From NCBI GenBank assembly GCA_018365455.1, contig JAGZJZ010000003.1:138309-202308 (forward strand): a stretch of DNA of 64,000 nucleotides, written 5' to 3'. The translations under genes were made by a program, and so were the position numbers. Below are positions 1 to 8,901 of the stretch, piece by piece; positions within the stretch are counted from its first letter, which is position 1; the number at the start of each line of letters is the position of its first letter. This DNA is from Clostridiales bacterium. GTDB lineage: Bacteria > Bacillota > Clostridia > Lachnospirales > Lachnospiraceae. Under the pieces are notes generated by a model. That model searched no databases and had not been told where the DNA came from. It saw only the letters and a list, made by a program, of their open reading frames with translations.

Positions 1-233
1 AACAGCACCCGGTCTCCTGGCTGTAAGGACAGCTCATTTATTTTCTGCAGGCTATAGAAAGGCTTCGATTCCGATGTTCCGTCATTGCTGTCCTTTCCAT
101 TTAATGTGCTGACATAATAGGTCGTACCTGTCCCGGCCTCCTGATCAGCTGCCGCACTTACTGTTATCCCCGGTGCAATACTGGAAACAATGACAGCCAG
201 TGCCGTAAGCATTGATAAGATCTTCTTTTTCAT
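1..233 (-). CDS. Secreted beta-helix protein, N-terminal part, cut by window edge
   Basis: Only the first 77 codons lie in the window and the frame stays open to base 1. The protein starts MKKKILSML and has a typical signal peptide ending near SAAAD. Next comes a GTTYYVS..NG..SNDGTSE segment that matches the start of the mature part of the neighbouring 249-2687 protein (GTTYYIS..NG..GNSGTSE, then PGD.VLL in both). The two are therefore paralogues, and this one is probably also a right-handed parallel beta-helix carbohydrate-active protein. The start is fixed by a GGGGGG ribosome site about 8 bases upstream. It lies 15 bases after the stop of its neighbour, so the two are co-transcribed. The catalytic part is outside the window, so no specificity can be given. 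Confidence 0.75.
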   Translation of the reverse strand, partial: MKKKILSMLTALAVIVSSIAPGITVSAAADQEAGTGTTYYVSTLNGKDSNDGTSESKPFYSLQKINELSLQPGDRVL

Positions 234-248
234 CGTATTCACACCCCC

Positions 249-2687
249 CTATTCTTCATATCCAAGCCGGATTTCTGCTGCAGATGCGAAAACTTTTCCG
301 GCTTCCTGTGATTTGGAATCTTTTGCCCAGAGCTTTACATACCTGGCAGTTACCGATGGAAATTCTGCATATTTTATCTCAGAATTGTTATCCCAGCTTC
401 CTGTAGCAGCTTTTGTCCAGTCTGTGCCGTTTGTACTGACGGAAACTTCATATTCGGTAATAATTCCATTTACCCCGCCTGATTTTCTGGGCACATACTT
501 CAGCATGCCTACCGGCTGTTCTTTACCCATATCAATCTGGATCCATGCTTCGCTTCTGTTACATCCGCTCCATGCCGTATGCCAGATTGTGCTCATATTA
601 TCATCCAGTACATAAGCCGGATTTCCTTCTGTGGCGTTGTTTGGCTGAAAGCTCCCTGCTGAAGCTGTCATTCCTTCTGTGGCATATTCGGCATATACTT
701 TTACCACATGTATATTATAGGTACTTGTCTCCTGCTCATTGTCTTTATTGATTACCTTTAATACCATCTCTTCTGTTACAGCCGTATCTGCCGCAACCTG
801 TTCAGAGCCTTTCATTACCCTGCACTCCGCTTTTGCAGATGCCTTGATATTTTTTAAGAATTCCTCTGCTGTTGTACCTTTTGGCACATTCTGGATATCC
901 TGATCCTGCACCAGGTAACGGTCTGAATATACCTTTAATGAAACAGGTTCTTCCACAGTTGTTTCATGAATGCCAATATCAGGTACAATTCCCGTCAACT
1001 GATTTTCAAAGAAATCCTGAGATGCATTATTAGGAATATATACGCCGGCATTTACAGCTGGGGAATCGTCCGCGATTTTATATCCTGCAAAGGCACTTCT
1101 GTCATGAACCTTCCCGCCTGCCTGAACAGTGACGGGAGCACTTCCCGGATTTTCAAATTTCGGATCTGCCGTGATTGCATCCGCTTCCGGAAGAGCCGGC
1201 ATTCCTTCTTCGCTGTAACCATAGTAGATGTTATTTTCAAATGTTTTGTTATTACCAGGGTTCCAGCCATCATCACTGACTTTTTTATTTGTGCTGACAT
1301 TGTAGAAGATGTTATTAGCCAGATACCCGGCTCCGCCTCGCTTGCCTGCTGCCGGATGGTGGATTGCCGTTTCCAGATCCCCTCCCACATAGAATACATT
1401 ATTATAGATTTTAGCAAGCGGATTGCCCTGGAATGTGATGAGGCATTTCAAATCATCCTGGCTTAGATTATACCGGAATGTTCCGTTATAGGCCTCATTC
1501 AGACAGATCAGCATGGAACCGCCTCCATTGTTATGGCTGTAGTTATACTGGTATACGGTACCGTCCGACCAGTCAATGTCCCATGCCTGCCCGTCACCGT
1601 TTCCTTCACCCACTGTGTCAAATGCTTCATTGTATTGGAAAACTGCATCTTTGCACTTCCATGGCCAAATTGCCGCACAGAAGGACTGCCAGTATCCCTC
1701 ATATCCGTCATCCAGGTCCACACCTGCCGTATCGGATACATTATTTTGAATCATCGGACGGTAAGCATACATGGCAACGATGGCATCATTTCCCGCATTC
1801 TGAACATAATTTCCTTCCAGAACCAGATTGGTATGCCCGTATTTTTTCACCGTTTCATCTGCCAGAGCTGCTCCGCCAAACTTATCATGCTGATATGTAT
1901 AACCTACCACTATCCCTGCTCTGGAAACATCCTTCACATAACAGTTGCTGATTTTTACATCTTGATATCTTGCAATACCGGTTGCTTCTTCATTTTCCGG
2001 TTTCAGAACATTCATCTGGATTCCGCCGTTGTTCATATGCTTGTCCTGAAGATTCCCCGATACATCGTGGATATAGAGGTTATCCAGGTAAATATGCTCC
2101 ATGGTTCCCCCGTCTTTTGCAATTCCAGCCACACCGGTACGATCCATTCTGCCGGACGCTTTATTCACATTTGTTCCAAAATAATCAAAATCGTTTGATA
2201 TGTTTGTGATTTCCAGGTTACTGATCTCTACATAATCCACATCATAAAGCAAAATTGCGGAAGAAACATATCCGCTGCTTCTGTGTCCGCTGTTATCCAT
2301 TGCTTTTCCATAGTCCTGGTACCAGACTCCTTCACCATTACAGTTGATCACCGGTTTATTTCCTTCTCCATAGCTGTTGATGGTAATGGGGTTTTCCTGT
2401 GTACCTCCCACATTTTGTAAATGAATAAATCCATTGAATATGGATCCCGATTCCAGCAATACAGAATCCCCTGGACCCAGGGTTACATTTTCAAGCTTGT
2501 CTAAAGTCTCCCATGCTTCTCTTTCTGAAGTACCACTGTTTCCATTATCTCCATTCCTACTGCTTATATAGTAGGTTGTGCCCACGTCGGCTGTCTCTGC
2601 AGCTTTTACATAGGGCATGGAATTAAATGCCTGAGTACTGCATACCAGAGTAACTGCCAGCATGAACGATAAAAATTTCTTTTTCAT
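249..2687 (-). CDS. Secreted parallel beta-helix protein with C-terminal F5/8 type C (CBM32-like) domain
   Basis: 812 residues. A signal peptide of about 29 residues (MKKKFLSFM..SMPYVKA) marks export. Residues about 35-590 are rich in Asn-containing turns such as ISNLEITN, LYIHDVSGN and VLEGNYVQN, the pattern of right-handed parallel beta-helix (pectate-lyase-like) proteins. Residues about 600-665 look like a small beta-sandwich linker. The last 145 residues fit an F5/8 type C domain (ATEG..AYVLDDN.STIWHT, WIQIDMG, ARYVKLW), which usually binds sugars. Substrate is unknown; a polysaccharide lyase or a glycosidase such as GH141-like are both possible. It sits in a minus-strand group after the foldase-like gene 2781-3836 and before a paralogue at 1-233, with a divergent AraC gene beyond. 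The ribosome site is AAGGAG, about 8 bases before the ATG. Confidence 0.8.
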   Translation of the reverse strand: MKKKFLSFMLAVTLVCSTQAFNSMPYVKAAETADVGTTYYISSRNGDNGNSGTSEREAWETLDKLENVTLGPGDSVLLESGSIFNGFIHLQNVGGTQENPITINSYGEGNKPVINCNGEGVWYQDYGKAMDNSGHRSSGYVSSAILLYDVDYVEISNLEITNISNDFDYFGTNVNKASGRMDRTGVAGIAKDGGTMEHIYLDNLYIHDVSGNLQDKHMNNGGIQMNVLKPENEEATGIARYQDVKISNCYVKDVSRAGIVVGYTYQHDKFGGAALADETVKKYGHTNLVLEGNYVQNAGNDAIVAMYAYRPMIQNNVSDTAGVDLDDGYEGYWQSFCAAIWPWKCKDAVFQYNEAFDTVGEGNGDGQAWDIDWSDGTVYQYNYSHNNGGGSMLICLNEAYNGTFRYNLSQDDLKCLITFQGNPLAKIYNNVFYVGGDLETAIHHPAAGKRGGAGYLANNIFYNVSTNKKVSDDGWNPGNNKTFENNIYYGYSEEGMPALPEADAITADPKFENPGSAPVTVQAGGKVHDRSAFAGYKIADDSPAVNAGVYIPNNASQDFFENQLTGIVPDIGIHETTVEEPVSLKVYSDRYLVQDQDIQNVPKGTTAEEFLKNIKASAKAECRVMKGSEQVAADTAVTEEMVLKVINKDNEQETSTYNIHVVKVYAEYATEGMTASAGSFQPNNATEGNPAYVLDDNMSTIWHTAWSGCNRSEAWIQIDMGKEQPVGMLKYVPRKSGGVNGIITEYEVSVSTNGTDWTKAATGSWDNNSEIKYAEFPSVTARYVKLWAKDSKSQEAGKVFASAAEIRLGYEE

Positions 2688-2780
2688 CCTCTTACTCCTT
2701 TCTTTCCATTAAATTTTTATTGATAACTATCTTTTCCAGACACAGTGCTTCCTGCATGCGGAAAAAATGTTTATCCACCT

Positions 2781-3836
2781 TTAATTCATTACCTGCTGCT
2801 TTGTATAAGCATAGATCCGGTCCATATTTCCCCGGACTTCATAACCTGCAGCCTTCTTCGTCAGAATACTTTCATAATTGGCTTCCCTGAGACTTTTATT
2901 GATATTATCTTTTACCGTGTCCAGAGGATAATAATCATTTACATTCCGGTCTGTACATTGAATCAGATACAAAGTTCCATTTTCATCAATGACCCTGGTA
3001 ACTTCCCCCTTTTTCAAATCTGCTGCATAATCCAGTACATCTCCCATTATTCTGCTGTAAGCCCCTATATCCCCGGACAATAATTCCTGATGGGTATAAT
3101 AAGGCATTAACAGCTCTTCTCTCTGTATCAAATCGGACAGTGGCTCCTTATCGCTGATTTTTCCGTGGAGTTCTGTCATCTTATCCTTTAAATTTCGGTA
3201 CTGCGCCTCATCCATTCCCGATGCCAGGTACTCTATTTTTATAAATTCCAATGTTATATCATCATTCTGACGAAATATTTTATCCTTTTGCTGGTCATAG
3301 TAGACTTGTCTCTCCTCATCTGTAACTTTCATTCCTTCGTTGTCCAGATCAGAGCAGTATTGTTTTTGTATTGCATCCATAGAATATTCTTTATACAATT
3401 TCAGTGAAAAATTGGAAAGTCCATAGACGGGTTCCCCCTTCTTTATTTTATTGGCTCTGGCTTCATTTTCGTCTTCCATTCTCTTCTTCAGCGCCTGATA
3501 CCCTGTTTCTTCTATGTAACCCTTTTCTTTTGCCAAATCGAAAACTGCCGCAGAATACTTTAACTGCTCAATTACCTGGTCGGTCAGTACACGGTAAGGA
3601 ACCTCACCTTCAATCTCTTTCTCCCAGGAATCCCCTTTCAGTGTAATTCCTGCTTTTTCATAAAAATACTGGCTCACCTCATTTATTTGCTCATTCACCG
3701 TATCCAGATATTCTTCTTTGTCAATTTTTTCTCCATTTATTTTTAATTGAAAACCTGTCTGATTATAAATTATAACAATTGCAAATCCTACAATCAGCAA
3801 TATAATTGGTATCCCTATCCACAATTTCTTCTTCAT
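2781..3836 (-). CDS. Membrane-anchored SurA/PrsA-like foldase (peptidyl-prolyl isomerase-like)
   Basis: 351 residues with a single N-terminal hydrophobic segment (residues about 5-25) and no lipobox cysteine, so probably membrane-anchored and facing out. The body is helical and charged. It has the layout of SurA/PrsA-type proteins: an N-terminal chaperone-like region (NGEKIDKEEY..), a middle part typical of parvulin-like domains with spaced acidic and basic residues, and a C-terminal segment reading KKGEVTRVIDENGTLYLIQC, which resembles the end of a rotamase domain. It lacks a clearly recognisable full parvulin signature, so isomerase activity is uncertain. It is the first gene after the AraC-side intergenic region and lies directly upstream of two secreted beta-helix genes, suggesting a dedicated export or folding helper. 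GGAGG sits 8 bases before the ATG. Confidence 0.65.
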   Translation of the reverse strand: MKKKLWIGIPIILLIVGFAIVIIYNQTGFQLKINGEKIDKEEYLDTVNEQINEVSQYFYEKAGITLKGDSWEKEIEGEVPYRVLTDQVIEQLKYSAAVFDLAKEKGYIEETGYQALKKRMEDENEARANKIKKGEPVYGLSNFSLKLYKEYSMDAIQKQYCSDLDNEGMKVTDEERQVYYDQQKDKIFRQNDDITLEFIKIEYLASGMDEAQYRNLKDKMTELHGKISDKEPLSDLIQREELLMPYYTHQELLSGDIGAYSRIMGDVLDYAADLKKGEVTRVIDENGTLYLIQCTDRNVNDYYPLDTVKDNINKSLREANYESILTKKAAGYEVRGNMDRIYAYTKQQVMN

Positions 3837-3869
3837 GCCATAGCCTCCTAGTTATATTCCACAATTTCA

Positions 3870-3898
3870 TTGACACATCTTTGTAAATATTATATCAT
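3870..3898 (+). promoter_or_regulatory. Sigma-A type promoter of the AraC gene
   Basis: TTGACA at 3870-3875 and TATCAT at 3893-3898 are separated by 17 bases, about 77 bases before the ATG at 3975. A TATAAT on the opposite strand lies in the same AT-rich stretch and may be the -10 of the divergent foldase operon, so the two promoters probably overlap. Confidence 0.6.
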
Positions 3899-3974
3899 TT
3901 GTATAATAACGTTGCTTGTTAAAACCTGTTTATTTTCAGGCATTTTTTGTATAATCCGGAACAAGGAGATTTTT

Positions 3975-4892
3975 ATGTACTACACTACTTACGCAAACAC
4001 AAAATCCACCACTGGATCAGAAACACGGTTTGTTCTGTCGGACCAGGCGATCATAAGCGCTGTCAAACAACACCGTGAAAATTTTTATACTTTTGCAAAA
4101 CATATCCATAAAAGCATAGAAGTATATCAGCTGACCTCAGGGGCCTGCAGCATGGAAATCAAGAATCAGATTATTAACTGTGAAAAAGATGATATTGTCA
4201 TTATTATGCCAAATATTGTTCACTCTTTTTATCTTACCTGCAAAGAACCCTGTACCTTTAACCACATCCATTTTGACCCAACCTATTTCCAGGAATTATA
4301 TCTGAATACTACCGGAAGCAGCAATCCGGATGATGCGATTGATATGATATCTTCCCTTTACTATTGCTGTAACGTATTTTACAAAGCAAAAATTACGGAA
4401 AGAATGGCTTCCCTGATTGAAAAAATAATTACCAGCACTCAGGAAGACCATTTTTTCTCCCGGTCTTATTCAAATTTATACATAACTGAATTACTGATCT
4501 CTGTTTTAGAAACACTTGATATGGATTTCTCTTTTTCCAAACACTATGCCCCCAGGCAAAACCGCTATGTCTCCTTTACATTATCCTATATACATAAACA
4601 TTACGATTCTAAAATTTTAATTGGTGACATCTCGGATAAATTAGGCATCTCAACCCGATATCTCAGTGAAATTTTTTTCAAACAGATGAATTTGACCATA
4701 TCCAATTATATCAATATTTACCGAATTAATCAGGCTATTGATTTAATGACAACTACGGATATGTCCCTCACTATGATTGCCAGCCAGATCGGGCTGAAAG
4801 ATTCTCAGCATTTTTCCAAACTGTTTAACAGTATTATTGGGATTACCCCTTATAAGTATAAGAAAATGCTGAAACATGATTTTAATGAATAG
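3975..4892 (+). CDS. AraC family transcriptional regulator with cupin-type sensor domain
   Basis: 305 residues from the ATG at 3975. This start is chosen because AAGGAG lies 8 bases upstream; an in-frame ATG at 3870 overlaps the predicted promoter and would add an implausible tail. The N-terminal half contains the pattern of an AraC cupin sensor (HIHKSIEVYQL..G.C.MEI.., DIVIIMPNIVHSF). The last 100 residues hold two helix-turn-helix units (ISDKLGISTRYLSEIFFKQM and LTMIASQIGLKDSQHFSKLF, then GITPYKYKK). It is divergent from the foldase and beta-helix genes, which it most likely controls in response to a sugar. No inducer can be deduced. Confidence 0.85.
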   Translation: MYYTTYANTKSTTGSETRFVLSDQAIISAVKQHRENFYTFAKHIHKSIEVYQLTSGACSMEIKNQIINCEKDDIVIIMPNIVHSFYLTCKEPCTFNHIHFDPTYFQELYLNTTGSSNPDDAIDMISSLYYCCNVFYKAKITERMASLIEKIITSTQEDHFFSRSYSNLYITELLISVLETLDMDFSFSKHYAPRQNRYVSFTLSYIHKHYDSKILIGDISDKLGISTRYLSEIFFKQMNLTISNYINIYRINQAIDLMTTTDMSLTMIASQIGLKDSQHFSKLFNSIIGITPYKYKKMLKHDFNE

Positions 4893-4900
4893 GACAAAAA

Positions 4901-4924
4901 AAGGAACGGCCTTTGCCGTTCCTT
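4901..4924. terminator. Bidirectional terminator between the AraC and SH3 genes
   Basis: A perfect 10-bp stem (AAGGAACGGC with GCCGTTCCTT) has a four-base loop. A-rich sequence precedes it, which gives U-rich RNA on the minus strand. It lies 9 bases after the AraC stop and 14 bases before the end of the converging SH3-domain gene, so it can serve both. Confidence 0.75.
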
Positions 4925-4937
4925 AAACTAATCTCTT

Positions 4938-5879
4938 TTATTGTGCTGCTTCTGTACTTCCAGTCTGTTCTGTGAGGAAATCACTCATAACATAACCGGT
5001 ACCGCCAGCATAGCGGACTTCTGACCATCCATTGTCCAGCTTTTTCACTCTGGTCACTGTTTCGCCTTCGCTTAGAACACCTAGTATGTCGGCATCTTCT
5101 GTTGAATCTGCTCTTACATTACATTCGGTATTAGCCGCTACTATTTTATTTACTTCCACACCAGCTTCACTACTGTCAGGAATATTGGACTCCGTCATAG
5201 GCGATCCAATTTCATCCACCAGTTTTTTCAAATCTTCATTGGAATCGATAGCCTGCTGGTATTTCTGATTTACATCTTCAATTAATTTTTTAACATCTGC
5301 ATCATTTGCCATGTCTTCCACGTACTTTTCAGTTGCCTCATCTACTTTGTAATCAGATACATAGAGGCTTCCTTCCGTGTTCGTCTGTAAATAAAGGCGT
5401 ACCAGACTCGGTACCATGGTTTCATAATTAAATACCTTACAGTCGTAAATTACATAAACTACATAGGAACCATCTACTGGTCCTTTTTTTGAATAACTGG
5501 TTACGTTATTGTAACTTTCATACAGATTGTTGTTTTGAATCTTCTGTTCTTCCTCAGCCGTTAAGTTGGGAACTAATTTCTTTAATGATTCAATATCTTT
5601 ATTTTGCATAGCCGTATAATAAGCCTGTACTGTTTCCAACACTTTTGGATCATTCTGTACTAAATCATTGCTTTTATTCTCAGTCTCCGCATTCGATTCT
5701 ACTATTACTTCTTTTTTCGTTTCACTTTCCGTTGTTTTAACAGAATTTGCCCCATCGCTATTTCCAAGTCCACTGACAAGCTTCACCGCAAATACTGCAA
5801 TCACCAGAATCAAAATAACTGCTAAGCCGAGTAAGATATATCTTAGATTATCAGATAACCATTCTCTAAAATTACCCAC
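4938..5879 (-). CDS. Single-pass membrane protein with C-terminal bacterial SH3 domain
   Basis: About 313 residues. The likely start is the GTG at 5879: GGAGG lies 8 bases before it, whereas the ATG at 5894 overlaps that ribosome site. A short cytoplasmic segment (GNFREWLSDNLRY) is followed by one membrane helix (about residues 14-37) and a Ser/Glu-rich linker. A folded middle region of about 150 residues (TVQAYYTAMQNKDIESLKKLVP) resembles NTF2-like domains. The last 65 residues form an SH3b domain (NTECNVRADSTEDADILGVLSEGETVTRV..WSEVRY..GTGYVMSDFL) of the kind that binds peptidoglycan. A role at the cell envelope is likely; no enzyme activity is visible. tRNA-Arg lies just upstream on the same strand. 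Confidence 0.75.
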   Translation of the reverse strand: MGNFREWLSDNLRYILLGLAVILILVIAVFAVKLVSGLGNSDGANSVKTTESETKKEVIVESNAETENKSNDLVQNDPKVLETVQAYYTAMQNKDIESLKKLVPNLTAEEEQKIQNNNLYESYNNVTSYSKKGPVDGSYVVYVIYDCKVFNYETMVPSLVRLYLQTNTEGSLYVSDYKVDEATEKYVEDMANDADVKKLIEDVNQKYQQAIDSNEDLKKLVDEIGSPMTESNIPDSSEAGVEVNKIVAANTECNVRADSTEDADILGVLSEGETVTRVKKLDNGWSEVRYAGGTGYVMSDFLTEQTGSTEAAQ

Positions 5880-5944
5880 TATACTTACCTCCATTTTTCT
5901 ACATCTGTGTTACAATTATTCGGCTGCCACAAGAGCAAAAAAAA

Positions 5945-6017
5945 CGCACCCGGAGGGATTCGAACCCCCGACACGTGGTACCGGAAACCACTGCTCTATC
6001 CCCTGAGCTACGAGTGC
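5945..6017 (-). tRNA. tRNA-Arg, anticodon CCG
   Basis: A complete 73-base cloverleaf on the minus strand. The acceptor stem pairs GCACTCG with CGGGTGC, the D stem pairs GCTC with GAGC, and the anticodon stem pairs GTGGT with ACCAC around loop TTCCGGT. The anticodon is CCG, reading CGG. The T arm carries the standard TTCGAAT loop. The discriminator base is G and CCA is not encoded. Confidence 0.95.
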
Positions 6018-6468
6018 TGATTCATCTGCAAACCTTTAAACAGCTTTTAAATAACACATGCTTTTCCTTATAAACATTGGTTTTCAAGGTTCGTAGATCC
6101 CTTTCACCCTAAAACCCACAAATTCTTTTGATTTTTACACACTGCATGTCTACGTAATTATAAGCATTACTTCTGTGTAAAACAAATATATAAGGTGTAA
6201 ACAAAGTGTAAATCTTACAAAGTATCGTTTATAAGGTGTAAATAAGGTTTACTTTGGCTGACATAAGGTGTAAAATATACTGGCTAACCACCTGTATTTT
6301 TAGTTCTTACGAAAGCACTTATTACATATTATCATAAAAGATGGAAAAAGTAAAGGATTTGTTATTGAATATGTTTTCCAACACACATTTTGTCTTTTTA
6401 TGTCCTCTTTTGTTTATTTAAGAACCGGCAAAATCTGCGATGATACCGGCTCTTACAAGACTGCATGT
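6018..6468. repeat. Gene-free AT-rich region with TAAGGTGTAAA repeats and a flanking 13-bp direct repeat
   Basis: No coding frame or RNA gene is evident in this stretch. TAAGGTGTAAA occurs exactly at 6191-6201, 6232-6242 and 6264-6274, with degenerate copies at about 6203 (AAGTGTAAA) and 6244 (AAGGTTTA). ACTGCATGTCTAC occurs at 6141-6153 and again at 6460-6472, where it overlaps the stop codon of the DUF5688 gene. Read on the minus strand the repeats are TTTACACCTTA; two of them, with TATATT, would make a -35/-10 pair 16 bases apart near 6185-6212. Function unknown; a regulator array upstream of the tRNA is one reading. Confidence 0.5.
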
Positions 6469-7383
6469 CTACAGCGCTAATCGATGGATTTCCCTGGTAT
6501 AAGTATAAACTTCATTGGAAAGAACCTCTTCCGGTATTACCTGGGTGTCATTAATCTCTCTCACCATTTCCTGCAGTTCCTTTTTCGTTGTCCGTATATT
6601 CTTGGGGACCACGATGCATTCATGTATGCTGCTTGGAAGAATATAGAAATCATCCTGCAGGCGCTCTCCGATTAAGGTCAAAATTGAGTCATACAGGATA
6701 CATGCTGCCCCCATTGTCTTCTCTTTATTAGAAAGCACATACATGGGGATTCGGTCATCATCTTCTTCCTGAACTTCCATAACATCTGAAAATTCATCTT
6801 CCAAATCCCCCTCCTCTATATCCTCCATCACTTCTTCCATACTTTTAAATTCAAACGGAAGCATGGCAGGCGTATTTTTTCTGGCTGTTTCATATAAGAT
6901 TTCTTTTGTGATCTTCCACATTTTCAAATGACTGTCATGGATTAAAATTGTACCGGTTCCCAGTGTATCACTCTTTAAAAAATAATAAAATACAATTGCC
7001 AGATCCAGGTATTGCACATGGGGAACTGTTTTTAATAATTCGGTATTCTTCTTATAGTTAATAACTTTACATGCAATGTTATTTTTAACACGCATATAAT
7101 CCGTATAGAATTCCGTATCTAGCGGAACTTTGATTTTATTATTTTGGTAGATACTTAATATACTGTCAATAATCTGTACCATGGCTGTGCCGCACTGATA
7201 TTCCTTAAAATAATCATTCAGATATATTGTAGGGGAAATACTCTTTGTAGTTTCCACAATTGACAAGCCATCCAGTTGAACATCATTATTTTTCGTGATC
7301 TGATGCAGTTCAACGCGCACCTCCTTTCCCAATTGTGTCTGTACTTTTTTCTGCACAAAGCAAATAAATTCTTCGTAATTCAA
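6469..7383 (-). CDS. DUF5688 family protein
   Basis: About 304 residues, no signal peptide or membrane segment. It matches the DUF5688 proteins common in Lachnospiraceae, with a start like MNYEEFICFVQKK, a central LPFEFKSMEEVMEDIEEGD and a tail with YILPSSIHECIVVP and NDTQVIPEEVLSN. Their function is not known. I place the start at the TTG at 7383, 5 bases after AAAGGGTGG; the GTG at 7392 lies inside that ribosome site. The acidic stretch at about 190-215 (EEGDLEDEFSDVMEVQEEDDD) is a likely flexible link between two domains. It appears to stand alone, with a GATGCG/CGCATC palindrome about 55 bases upstream. Confidence 0.75.
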   Translation of the reverse strand: MNYEEFICFVQKKVQTQLGKEVRVELHQITKNNDVQLDGLSIVETTKSISPTIYLNDYFKEYQCGTAMVQIIDSILSIYQNNKIKVPLDTEFYTDYMRVKNNIACKVINYKKNTELLKTVPHVQYLDLAIVFYYFLKSDTLGTGTILIHDSHLKMWKITKEILYETARKNTPAMLPFEFKSMEEVMEDIEEGDLEDEFSDVMEVQEEDDDRIPMYVLSNKEKTMGAACILYDSILTLIGERLQDDFYILPSSIHECIVVPKNIRTTKKELQEMVREINDTQVIPEEVLSNEVYTYTREIHRLAL

Positions 7384-7435
7384 TCGAACCACCCTTTCTT
7401 AAATTAGTATTGTATAAAAATTAAATGGAAAATTT

Positions 7436-7449
7436 GATGCGAACGCATC
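7436..7449. promoter_or_regulatory. Perfect 14-bp palindrome upstream of the DUF5688 gene
   Basis: GATGCG and CGCATC are separated by two bases, about 55 bases before the chosen TTG start. Its size and place suit a dimeric repressor site, but no regulator gene is adjacent. Confidence 0.35.
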
Positions 7450-7542
7450 GAGAAAATGAATGCATTTAGAATTTTTATATCACTTATAGTATCATATTTT
7501 TTAGTTTGATGCAAGTGATATTTTATTTTTTTTATGATGAAA

Positions 7543-7581
7543 GCAGGTGCCTGAAGATCTGTGATCACTCCTGACACCTGC
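7543..7581 (-). terminator. Terminator of the FnIII protein gene
   Basis: GCAGGTG pairs with CACCTGC, extended by two further pairs. On the minus strand the hairpin is followed by TTTCATCATA and an A/T-rich run. It lies 11 bases past the stop codon at 7592. Confidence 0.55.
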
Positions 7582-7591
7582 TGATGGTTGC

Positions 7592-8818
7592 TTATCTGTA
7601 AGTCTGATAAAAGCTATACTGCGGTACACTCTTATAAGTTTTACTCTTGACTTTTTTATTTGCTACAACATAGATATAATAACTTTTCCCCTTTTTCAAG
7701 CTTTTACTTTTGAATTTCTTTAAAGTATAACTCGTTGACTTTGTTGTAGAAACTTTTTTATAACCTTTTTTTGATTTATCGGAAACATAAACTGTGTAAT
7801 TTGTAGCACCGGTCACTTTTGGCCATGTTGCTTTTAATCCGCCTGATATATTTCGAACTTTTACGATCTGCTGATTTGCCACATAGGTGCTGCCCCAGTT
7901 ACCATAAATCTTCTTCCCGTTATTCAGCTGAATATATGCTCTGACCTTCACTTTATAGAATGATTTCTGGTCCATCTTAATGGTGTTATAGCTGTTACCG
8001 CTAACATTTAATGTTTTTCCTGTCTTTTTATTTTTCATATTGTAGACAGCAATTTGATAACCCTTAGCATTATCTGCTCGATTCCATGCCAATGCAGCTT
8101 TATTTGAATAGGGATAGCTATTAGTAACTTTAATCCCGGTAACTGTTCCCGGCAGTGTATTTGCATAGATATAAGCTGAAGAATCGTTTATGGCTTCATA
8201 TCCGGATGATGATACACGTTCAGCATATACCCTGAAGTAGTTATTTGTCCCCGTTTTTAAATTACCGATGGTAACAGATGGACTGGTTGTTGTGGCTGCT
8301 AATATCTGTGCAGAGCCATCTACTCTGTAAACCTGATACCTGGTGGCTCCGGTTACCGGACTCCAGTTTAGTGATATGCTGTTTGTCTTTGCTGCACTTT
8401 GGCTTAAATTTTCAGTCTTTACTCTGTCGGGTACGGTCACTGCTTCAAATGATGGAGACCACGCACTATAATCATTGGGTTTTCCATAGACGTATTCATA
8501 CGCTCTGACTTTGAAATAATATGTACTTCCCGTACTTAGATTACTCTTATAAAATTCCGGATAAGAGCTATCATATGTAGCCGCATCGCTAAAGTTGCGA
8601 TTATCCGTTGAATACTGGACATGATATCTGATATTTTTCCCAACAACCGCATTCCATACTATCCTAGCAGAACTTGTATATGCCGATGTCTGCCTCAGCC
8701 CTGACGGCGCCGCAGGCGCAGCAAATACACTCATTCCAAACATCATTGTCAACAAAAATGACAGCACAACAACCGTAAACAATTTCTTAGTTACAAAAAA
8801 ACTCTTTTTCTCACTCAT
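7592..8818 (-). CDS. Secreted fibronectin type III repeat protein
   Basis: About 408 residues from the ATG at 8818. GGAGG lies 8 bases before this ATG; the longer frame from 8881 has no ribosome site and would bury the signal peptide. Residues about 8-35 form a signal peptide ending FGMSVFA-APAAPSG. Three to four FnIII-like repeats follow, seen from recurring patterns such as PSGLRQTSAYTSSARIVWN, SISLNWSPVTGATRYQVYRV, KAALAWNRADNAKGYQIAVY and GLKATWPKVTGATNYTVYVS. The C-terminal repeat is very lysine-rich. There is no catalytic domain, LPXTG or SLH domain, so it is probably a released or loosely wall-bound binding protein. It is followed by its own terminator. Confidence 0.8.
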   Translation of the reverse strand: MSEKKSFFVTKKLFTVVVLSFLLTMMFGMSVFAAPAAPSGLRQTSAYTSSARIVWNAVVGKNIRYHVQYSTDNRNFSDAATYDSSYPEFYKSNLSTGSTYYFKVRAYEYVYGKPNDYSAWSPSFEAVTVPDRVKTENLSQSAAKTNSISLNWSPVTGATRYQVYRVDGSAQILAATTTSPSVTIGNLKTGTNNYFRVYAERVSSSGYEAINDSSAYIYANTLPGTVTGIKVTNSYPYSNKAALAWNRADNAKGYQIAVYNMKNKKTGKTLNVSGNSYNTIKMDQKSFYKVKVRAYIQLNNGKKIYGNWGSTYVANQQIVKVRNISGGLKATWPKVTGATNYTVYVSDKSKKGYKKVSTTKSTSYTLKKFKSKSLKKGKSYYIYVVANKKVKSKTYKSVPQYSFYQTYR

Positions 8819-8901
8819 AAAAATCTTCCTCCTTGTGTTTTTATTTATTCCAAAAATGAGAAAGGCAACCACCTTTCTCATCTAAGAATTACACAATATA
8901 A

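Noticed and set aside
1478..2209. Plus-strand frames of 157 and 221 codons opposite the beta-helix gene
   Set aside because: Overlapping antisense frames with no recognisable domain, explained by codon bias of the real gene.
6191..6274. CRISPR array
   Set aside because: The repeats are only 11 bases with unequal spacing, and no cas genes are nearby.
5945..6472. Integration site of a mobile element at tRNA-Arg
   Set aside because: The direct repeats lie on the 5' side of the tRNA, not at its 3' end where such elements integrate, and no integrase is present.
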